Shown here: piece after piece, positions 57,983 through 64,000 of the stretch
Position numbering within the stretch: position 1 is the stretch's first letter
Layout: the number at the start of each line of letters is the position of its first letter
NCBI RefSeq assembly: GCF_019930585.1
Contig: NZ_CP082839.1
Coordinates: 372,001-436,000 of the forward strand
Origin: Sphingomonas nostoxanthinifaciens
Lineage (GTDB): Bacteria > Pseudomonadota > Alphaproteobacteria > Sphingomonadales > Sphingomonadaceae
DNA length: 64,000 bases
Direction of reading: 5' to 3'
Notes under the pieces: generated by a model
The model's database searches: none
What the model was told of the DNA's origin: nothing
The model's input: only the letters and a program-made list of their open reading frames with translations
Program-made: the position numbers and the translations under genes

Positions 57983-59332
57983 TTACTGGGCGACCATCTT
58001 GTGGGCGAGCTGCGAGAGATCGATACCATGCGCCGCGACGCCCGCAATCACATCCTGCAGACGGGCCGCAACCGTGGCCAGCTGCCCCACCTCATGCTTC
58101 GACGAGATGAAGAACCGCAGCCGCGCGCCATTTTCCGGCACGGCGGGGTAAATGATCGGCTGCACGTTGACACCTGCCTGGAACAACGCGTCTGCCGCGC
58201 GTGCGGCCACGATCGAACTCCCCGTCATCACCGGCACGATCGCCGTACCGATCGATGGACCCGTATCCAGCCCCGCCGCGCGGCATGCAGCCAAGAAGCG
58301 CGCCCCATTCGCCTGCAGCCGCGCCACCCGCTCTGGCTCCGCCGCCATGATCCGCAGACTTTCCAGCGCCGCCGCGGCCACCGGCGGCGGCAGGCCGACC
58401 GAATAGACGAAGCCGGGGGCGGAGAAGCGCAGGTAATCGATCAGCGCGGCCGATCCGGCGATGTAGCCGCCGCAGCCCGACAGGGTCTTGCTGAGCGTGC
58501 CCATCCACACGTCGACCTCGCGCGGGTCGACGCCGCAATGTTCGGCGATGCCGTGGCCGTTTTTGCCCAGCACGCCCAGCGAATGGGCCTCGTCGACCAT
58601 CAGGTGCGCGCGGTGGCGCCTGGCGATGGCGATCAGGCGGGCGAGGTCCGGCACGTCGCCGTCCATGCTGTAATGCCCCTCGACCACGATCAGCGCGCGG
58701 TCGGCGCCGCTGCGCGCAGTGGCCAGCATCCGCTCGAGCTCGTCGAGATCGTTGTGAGGGAAAGCAATGCGCTGGGCACCGCTCATCAGCGCGCCCTGGA
58801 CGATGCTGTTGTGGCTGAGCGAATCGTGGACGATCAGGTCGCCGCGGCCGACGAGATGGCCGATCACCGTCACGTTGGTGGCATGGCCCGAGACGAAGGT
58901 CAGCGCGTCCTCGGCATCGTAGATGTCGGCGAGCGCGCGTTCCAGCTCGCGGTGGATCGGCCGCTCGCCCGAGACGATGCGGCTGGCCGATACCGACGTG
59001 CCGTAACGGTCGATCGCGTCCTTGGCGGCAGCATTCACGCGCGGATCGCCGTTGAGGCCGAGATAATTGTACGACACGAAATTGTCGTAGGTCTTGCCGT
59101 CGATCACGGTGGTCGCGCCGGCGACGCCTTCGTGCGCGCGAAAATAGGGGTTGGTGATACCGAGCGCCTCACCCGCGCGGCGCACCATGTCGAGATCGGC
59201 GGCCACCTCCGGGCGGCCGAGCGGCGCCTTCGGTTCGGGAACGGCCTCGACCGGATCGATCACGCGGCGTGTCGAAAGACGGCCGAGCAGCTGGGCCTTG
59301 GCGTCGCCGGAAAGGCCAAAGGAATCACTCAT
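57983..59332 (-). CDS. Alpha-oxoamine synthase, PLP-dependent (AONS/RkpG/WcbT-like)
   Basis: A 449-residue class II fold-type I enzyme that condenses an acyl thioester with an amino acid and releases CO2. VSYNYLGLNGDPRVNAAAKD, SGHATNVTVIGHLVG, VDEAHSLGVLG (about 246-256) and the Schiff-base Lys at about 282 (GTLSKTLSGCGG) are intact. An N-terminal extension of about 55 residues is beyond BioF length. Being next to a PKS that ends in an ACP, it probably takes the polyketide off as an amino-ketone, as FUM8- or PigH-type enzymes do. RkpG and WcbT are relatives in capsule loci. ATG 59332 is preferred; ATG 59350 is possible. Confidence 0.87.
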   Translation of the reverse strand: MSDSFGLSGDAKAQLLGRLSTRRVIDPVEAVPEPKAPLGRPEVAADLDMVRRAGEALGITNPYFRAHEGVAGATTVIDGKTYDNFVSYNYLGLNGDPRVNAAAKDAIDRYGTSVSASRIVSGERPIHRELERALADIYDAEDALTFVSGHATNVTVIGHLVGRGDLIVHDSLSHNSIVQGALMSGAQRIAFPHNDLDELERMLATARSGADRALIVVEGHYSMDGDVPDLARLIAIARRHRAHLMVDEAHSLGVLGKNGHGIAEHCGVDPREVDVWMGTLSKTLSGCGGYIAGSAALIDYLRFSAPGFVYSVGLPPPVAAAALESLRIMAAEPERVARLQANGARFLAACRAAGLDTGPSIGTAIVPVMTGSSIVAARAADALFQAGVNVQPIIYPAVPENGARLRFFISSKHEVGQLATVAARLQDVIAGVAAHGIDLSQLAHKMVAQ

Positions 59333-59365
59333 ATGATCGGCGGGTCGCATAGGGCCGTGGCGAGA

Positions 59366-62300
59366 TCAAGGCATAGTGGCGGCGGCGGCGGCGAGACCGG
59401 GCTCGTCGGGGGCGGTCGCGCCGTCGGCCGGGCCGGCGATGCCGCCTTCGTGCCGGGCGAGGCGCTGCATCAGTTCCTGCGCGGCATCGGGCGCGCCGGC
59501 TTCGGCCGGCGCGCCGAGGCTGCGCACGATCCGGCCGCCCATCGCGGTGAGCGTCGCGCCCTCGGACAGCGCCAGCAGCGGGATCGAGATACCGAAGCGC
59601 TGCTCGACCGCCAGCCGCAGCTCGACCGCCATCAGACTGTCCATGCCCAGTTCGGCGAGCGGGCGTTGCGGCTCGACCCGGTCGGGTGCGAGCTTCATGA
59701 TCCGCGCGACCTCCTCGACCAGCATGCTCGTGACGCGTCCCTGCGCCTCTTCGGGCGAGCAGGTGGCGAGCAGTTCCTTGAGATCGACCTCGGCGGCCTC
59801 ATCGCTGCCGCCTTGCTCCATCTCCGCGAACAGCGGCGAGGCGAGCAACGGCAAGCGGCCGGCGAGCGCACCCCAGCGCACGCCGGCGAGGCCGATCACC
59901 GGCGCGCCGGCATCGATCAGCGCCGGCAGCATGTCGAGCGCGCGTTCGGCGGTGAGGTGGTCGCCGCCGAGCATGCGGGCGAGCATGTCGCTGACCTGAT
60001 GCTCGCGCGCGAGATAGCCGGCGTCGCCGATCGGCCCCCATTGCACCGCGAGCGCGGGCAGGCCCTCGGCATGGCGGCGCTCGGCCACCGCCTCGATCGC
60101 GGCGTTTGCCGCAACGTAATTGCCTTGGCCGGGATTGCCGAGCGGAGTGGTGACCGACGAGAAGAGCAGGAACAGGCCGATCGGATCCGTCCGCGTCAAC
60201 CGGTCGAGCGCCTCGGCGCCAGCCAGTTTCGGACGGAGCGCGCGCTCGAAGCGATCGGCGTCGAGCTGGGCGAGCAAAGCATCGTCCATCGCGACCGCGG
60301 CATGGATCACGCCGGCGATCGGCGCCTGGTCGCTGCGGATCGCGGCGAGTGTCTTGTCGAGCGCGGCCTCGTCGGCCACGTCGACCGCATAAGCGCGCGC
60401 ATCGATGCCGTCGGCGGCAAAGGCGGCCAAAGTCTCCGCCGCGCCCGGCGCGGCCGGGCCACGGCGGCTGAGCAGCGCCAGATGTCTCGCGCCGCTGCGC
60501 GCAAGCCAGCGCGCCGCCTCGCGGCCAAAGCCGTCGAGGCCGCCAGTAACCACATAGGCGCCGTCCGGATCGGCGGCGAAGGTGGCGGCCTGCCGCAGCG
60601 GCATCGGCCATGCCGCGCCCGGCGCCAGCACGATCTTGCCGATATGGCCGGAGGCCTGCATCAGCCGGAACGCATCCTCCGCGTCGGCATAATCGTACAG
60701 CCGATGGGGCAGGGGGCGCAGCGCGCCGGCGGCGAACAGGTCGCTGATCTCGCCGAACAATGCCGCCGCCAGCGCCGGGCGCTTGAGCGGCAGCTGATCG
60801 GCATCGATGCCGAAATAGCTGACATTGTGGCGGAAGGGGCGGAGGCCGACCGCGCTATTCTCGTAGAAGTCGCGCTTGCCGAGTTCGAGGAAGCGGCCGA
60901 ACGGCTTTACCAGCCCCAGGCTGCGCCGCATTGCCTCGCCCGAAAGTGAGTTCAGCACGGCATCGACGCCGACGCCGTCGGTCAGCCGCATCACCTCGTC
61001 GGCGAAGGCGAGGCTGCGGCTGTCGAGCACGGCGTCGACACCCAGGCGCCGCAGCAGCGCGCGCTTGGTGGGTGAACCGGCGGTGGCGATCACGCGCGCG
61101 CCACGATGCTTGGCATATTGGATCGCGGCGAGGCCGACACCACCGGCGCCGCCATGCACCAGCACGGTCTCGCCCGCCTCGATCCGGCCGAGATGGCCGA
61201 GCGCGTAAGCGACCGTCAGGAAGGCGACCGGCACTGTCGCGGCGGCGGCGAAGTCCATGCCCGCGGGCATCCGCATCACAGCATGCGCGGCGGTGACGGT
61301 GTGGGTCGAAAGCGCGGCGGGCGCGAATGCCATCACCCGAGCACCGGGGGCGAAGGTGGTCACGCCGTCACCGACGGCGGTGACGATGCCCGCGCATTCG
61401 AGGCCGAGCGTCGGCCCGGCGAAACCGTCGAGCAACGCCTCGTCCGGTAGCAGGCCCATCGCCCACATCACGTCGCGGAAATTGAGTGCGGCGGCCTCGA
61501 CCTTGATCGCAAGCTCACCCGGTCCGGGCAGGGCGACATCGGCCTCGGCCCAGCCGAGCGAGCCGAGCAGGCCGGGGCGCTGGACGGTCAGGCGCAGCGC
61601 AGCGGCATCGTTAGCGACCGGCGGCAGGCCGGTGCGGATGCGCGGCACATGGCGGCCATGCGCGCTCCACGCGATATCGCCCTCGCCATCGGGACGGCCG
61701 ATCTCGGCGGCGGCATGCGCGGCGGCCTGCGCAACCGACAGATCGGGATCGAGCCGCACCAGTCGGCACGCAATATGCGGGGCCTCGTTGGCGAGAACGC
61801 GCCACGCGCCCATCACCGCCGCCGCGCGGGCATCGCCCGCCGCACGCCCGCGCAGGCAGATCGTAACCGGCAGGGGGGCATCAGTGGCCGGAAGCGTCGC
61901 CAGAGCGGCGACCGACATGAGGATCTGGGGCAGCGGGGTCGTCTCGCCCGGCATGATGACCAGACAGCACCCCATCGAAGCTTCGGGCGACGCGCGCCAG
62001 ATGGCGATGGTTTCGGGTAAAGACCCCAAAGCCTGCCGCGCCTCGATCGCATCGCCGAGCACCGCCGCAAGCGCCTCGGCATCGGCGCCCGCTTCGGCAA
62101 ACAGCATGATCCCGCTTGGCATCGACGCCGGCTGCATCGCCCGATCGGGTCCGCGTGCGGCGATCAGGCTCGTCGGCCACAGGCCGGCGCCAAGCGGCTG
62201 CAGCGCGGCGTCGACAAAGCCGGCCTCTTCGATGGCAGTCACGCGGCGCGCGGCGTCGATCAGCGCCGGCGCGAAGGGGCGCAGCAATTGCCACGTCCGG

Positions 62301-64000
62301 CTTGGCTCGGGCTCCGCCAGCAGCAGCGCGCCTTCGGGCGCGAGCATGGCCGCCAGCGCGCCGATCTCGCTCGGGCCCCAGTCGCCGAGGCTCAGCGCAT
62401 GCATGCCGACGATCAGGTCGAACGATCCCTCGCCAGCGCCGACCGGCCACGCCATCGCCCGCACGCGGGGCGTGCCCCCGAGCAGCGCCGCCAGTGCGTG
62501 ATGCTCGTCGGAATTCGTCGCTGCGACCAGCGCGAGGTCCGGGTGCGACACGGCGCGCAGCAGGCGCCGCGTCAGCGCGCCGCGTCGCGCACCGATCTCC
62601 AGCACGCGCAGCGGCCGGCCTTCGGGCCACGCGGCGGCGACCGCCTGAACGCGCGCGACCAGCGCCTCGGCCGCAGCGATGCTGCTTGGCGAATCGGTCA
62701 GGAACTGATCCCACAACGCATCGGGGAGCGCGGGCGCCGCGTCGGGCCCGCCCTCGAGCAGCGCCGGCAGGGCCTCGCTGGCAAGCGCGAGCAATGCAGT
62801 GTCGGCAATGGCGCGCGGATTGTCGAACAGCCACGTGCGCAGGATCGCGTCGGACGGCGGCAGATCGTCGGCGCGAAGCGACCACACCCCGTCCCCGCCC
62901 TGTTCGGCGAGGTCGTCGGCAGCGAGCCAGCGCAGCAGCCGATCCAGCACCACGCGGCTGCCCGGCGCGACGGCGCCCTGGCGGATCAAGGCTTGCGGCA
63001 GGAAATCGGGCTCGCTCGCGGCAAGGCCACGGATGGTCTCGGCGGCGACCGTGGTCGCATAGGCGTCGGCCAGCAGCCGCGCCTCGCTCGGAGTGCTCTC
63101 GGCCGTCGGCGCGAGCAATGCGGGCCAGGCAACCGCTTGCCCGCCGTTGCTGGCGACGATGGCGGGGTGGAAGAGCATGTCCTCCATGTCCGCGCTCCGC
63201 CCGAGCGTGACCTGCACGAACCAGCATTCGCCGAATCGCGCGACGACCGCGCCGTCGGCGTCGAGCAGCGCGATGTCTGCGCGGATCGAGCGCGGCCCGA
63301 CGCGCGTGACGTCGAGACGCGCCGCGGTCGGGATCGCGCCCGCAGGCGCAAGCAATTGAATGCGGCCGAACCGCCACGGCACGACGCCATTGTCGCCACC
63401 CAGCCGATCCGCGGCGAGCGCGAGCAGCCCCTGCATCGCCCCGTCGACCCGATTGGGCGGCAGCAGCAGCCCGTCGCCGAGCGCTGTCACCTGGCCCAGG
63501 CGAACCATCGCCTGCGTGTCGCCCAGCACGTCGATCGCGGTCACGACGCGGAAAGCGGGGCCGTAATCCAGCCCCATGCCGTGCGCGAGCGCATAGAGCG
63601 TCGTCGCATCGACGCGCCGCTCGATCACGCCTTCGACCGGATCGAGGCGTGACGCGGGTGCGACGTCGCTCTCGCCGATGCGGCCCGCCATGTGGACGAT
63701 CCACGCTTCCTCGGTCAGGCGCGGGCGCGAGGCGAGTTCGAAGTCGCCGGCGCCGGATCCGACGCGGAAGCGCACCTCGCGCATCACATGCGGCTCGAGC
63801 ACCAAAGCGCGGCCGATCTCGACATCCAACAGGTCGAGCGCGGCCGCCTTGGGATGGCGCTCGCGCGCCGCCGCCAGCGCCATCTCGATCAGCGCTGCCG
63901 CCGGCACCACCGCCGCGCCGCCGACAACATGGTCGGCGAGCCACGGCAGCGTCTCCAGCGCGATGTGCCGCCGCCATTCGACCGGCTGGTCGCCCTGGCG
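59366..64000 (-). CDS. Type I polyketide synthase, DH-MT-ER-KR-ACP part (partial, N-terminus off the window)
   Basis: 1544 codons are visible and the frame stays open to the window edge. The dehydratase comes first: H-x3-G-x4-P in LADHVVGGAAVVPAAA (His codon at about 63931) and the Asp in RVDGAMQGLLAL. A methyltransferase-like region lies near 62600 (VLEIGARRGALTRRLL), perhaps degenerate. Enoyl reductase, about 61590-60600: LGLECAGIVTAVGDGV and GGAGGVGLAAIQYAK. Ketoreductase, about 60560-59990: YVVTGGLDGFGREAAR and the Tyr in GQGNYVAANAAIEA. The ACP near 59640 has LGMDSLMAVEL. No thioesterase follows; the oxoamine synthase 33 bases downstream likely releases the chain. RkpA and WcbR are similar capsule-locus synthases. 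Confidence 0.92.
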   Translation of the reverse strand, partial: RQGDQPVEWRRHIALETLPWLADHVVGGAAVVPAAALIEMALAAARERHPKAAALDLLDVEIGRALVLEPHVMREVRFRVGSGAGDFELASRPRLTEEAWIVHMAGRIGESDVAPASRLDPVEGVIERRVDATTLYALAHGMGLDYGPAFRVVTAIDVLGDTQAMVRLGQVTALGDGLLLPPNRVDGAMQGLLALAADRLGGDNGVVPWRFGRIQLLAPAGAIPTAARLDVTRVGPRSIRADIALLDADGAVVARFGECWFVQVTLGRSADMEDMLFHPAIVASNGGQAVAWPALLAPTAESTPSEARLLADAYATTVAAETIRGLAASEPDFLPQALIRQGAVAPGSRVVLDRLLRWLAADDLAEQGGDGVWSLRADDLPPSDAILRTWLFDNPRAIADTALLALASEALPALLEGGPDAAPALPDALWDQFLTDSPSSIAAAEALVARVQAVAAAWPEGRPLRVLEIGARRGALTRRLLRAVSHPDLALVAATNSDEHHALAALLGGTPRVRAMAWPVGAGEGSFDLIVGMHALSLGDWGPSEIGALAAMLAPEGALLLAEPEPSRTWQLLRPFAPALIDAARRVTAIEEAGFVDAALQPLGAGLWPTSLIAARGPDRAMQPASMPSGIMLFAEAGADAEALAAVLGDAIEARQALGSLPETIAIWRASPEASMGCCLVIMPGETTPLPQILMSVAALATLPATDAPLPVTICLRGRAAGDARAAAVMGAWRVLANEAPHIACRLVRLDPDLSVAQAAAHAAAEIGRPDGEGDIAWSAHGRHVPRIRTGLPPVANDAAALRLTVQRPGLLGSLGWAEADVALPGPGELAIKVEAAALNFRDVMWAMGLLPDEALLDGFAGPTLGLECAGIVTAVGDGVTTFAPGARVMAFAPAALSTHTVTAAHAVMRMPAGMDFAAAATVPVAFLTVAYALGHLGRIEAGETVLVHGGAGGVGLAAIQYAKHRGARVIATAGSPTKRALLRRLGVDAVLDSRSLAFADEVMRLTDGVGVDAVLNSLSGEAMRRSLGLVKPFGRFLELGKRDFYENSAVGLRPFRHNVSYFGIDADQLPLKRPALAAALFGEISDLFAAGALRPLPHRLYDYADAEDAFRLMQASGHIGKIVLAPGAAWPMPLRQAATFAADPDGAYVVTGGLDGFGREAARWLARSGARHLALLSRRGPAAPGAAETLAAFAADGIDARAYAVDVADEAALDKTLAAIRSDQAPIAGVIHAAVAMDDALLAQLDADRFERALRPKLAGAEALDRLTRTDPIGLFLLFSSVTTPLGNPGQGNYVAANAAIEAVAERRHAEGLPALAVQWGPIGDAGYLAREHQVSDMLARMLGGDHLTAERALDMLPALIDAGAPVIGLAGVRWGALAGRLPLLASPLFAEMEQGGSDEAAEVDLKELLATCSPEEAQGRVTSMLVEEVARIMKLAPDRVEPQRPLAELGMDSLMAVELRLAVEQRFGISIPLLALSEGATLTAMGGRIVRSLGAPAEAGAPDAAQELMQRLARHEGGIAGPADGATAPDEPGLAAAAATMP

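Noticed and set aside
57983..59332. Serine palmitoyltransferase of sphingolipid synthesis
   Set aside because: Fold is shared, but coupling to the PKS and the N-terminal extension fit RkpG/WcbT-type capsule enzymes better; not fully excluded.
58001..60949. 982-codon plus-strand open frame opposite the oxoamine synthase and PKS
   Set aside because: Crosses two well-supported minus-strand genes, rich in Arg, His, Ala and Gly as expected for a shadow frame.

Overview
The window is GC-rich, gene-dense bacterial DNA. Protein content (heterotetrameric GlyRS, PpdK, K+-independent HppA, TtcA-free housekeeping blocks, many TTG/GTG starts) suggests an alphaproteobacterium of the Sphingomonadaceae, probably Sphingomonas or a relative. 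This placement is inference from gene style; no rRNA is present. I saw no tRNA, rRNA, CRISPR array, insertion sequence or integrase, and no gene-free stretch longer than about 300 bases.

Region 1 (1-28.9 kb) is a mostly housekeeping chromosome segment: ychF (cut by the window start), pth-rplY, ppdK, glyQ-glyS, small secreted proteins, a TraB/GumN protein, a glycosyltransferase, an extensin-like lipoprotein, a LOG protein, a tight KDO operon (kpsF/kdsD-kdsB-kdsA), metK, lnt, a VOC protein, an orphan CHASE2 protein, hppA, thiL, a YihY/BrkB protein and recQ. Palindromic REP-like repeats of at least three families lie between these genes. Two of the families also lie inside glyS, where they are translated in frame. 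glyS also contains a block of about 0.4 kb with clearly lower GC.

Region 2 (28.9-64 kb, running off the right end) is a large capsule/K-antigen locus. The left arm has two related methyltransferase-like genes (minus strand). It is followed on the plus strand by kpsT, a kpsD/Wza-type lipoprotein, a GT9 gene broken by an in-frame TAG, and a 1564-residue protein combining GT4, HAD-like and second GT domains. The right arm is one minus-strand run of about 24 kb: polyketide synthase (partial), alpha-oxoamine synthase, GT4, kpsM, kpsE, gmhB, an AGE-family epimerase, hldE, a TPR-GT9 protein, an unknown protein, colC-gmd-colD, and a 1310-residue TPR/RgpF-like/GT protein.

Read together, the locus appears to make an ABC-transporter-dependent capsule. 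GDP-L-colitose would come from Gmd-ColD-ColC, where ColD carries the diagnostic His188 in place of Lys. ADP-heptose-type precursors would come from HldE-GmhB, and CMP-KDO for a linker from the separate KDO operon. The PKS/oxoamine-synthase pair resembles RkpA/RkpG of rhizobial K-antigen loci and WcbR/WcbT of the Burkholderia pseudomallei capsule locus, and may build a lipid part. Export would use KpsM/T, KpsE and KpsD. KDO transferases (KpsC/KpsS), gmhA and hldD are not in the window. The combination of colitose, heptose and a polyketide-amino-ketone lipid is the most unusual system here.
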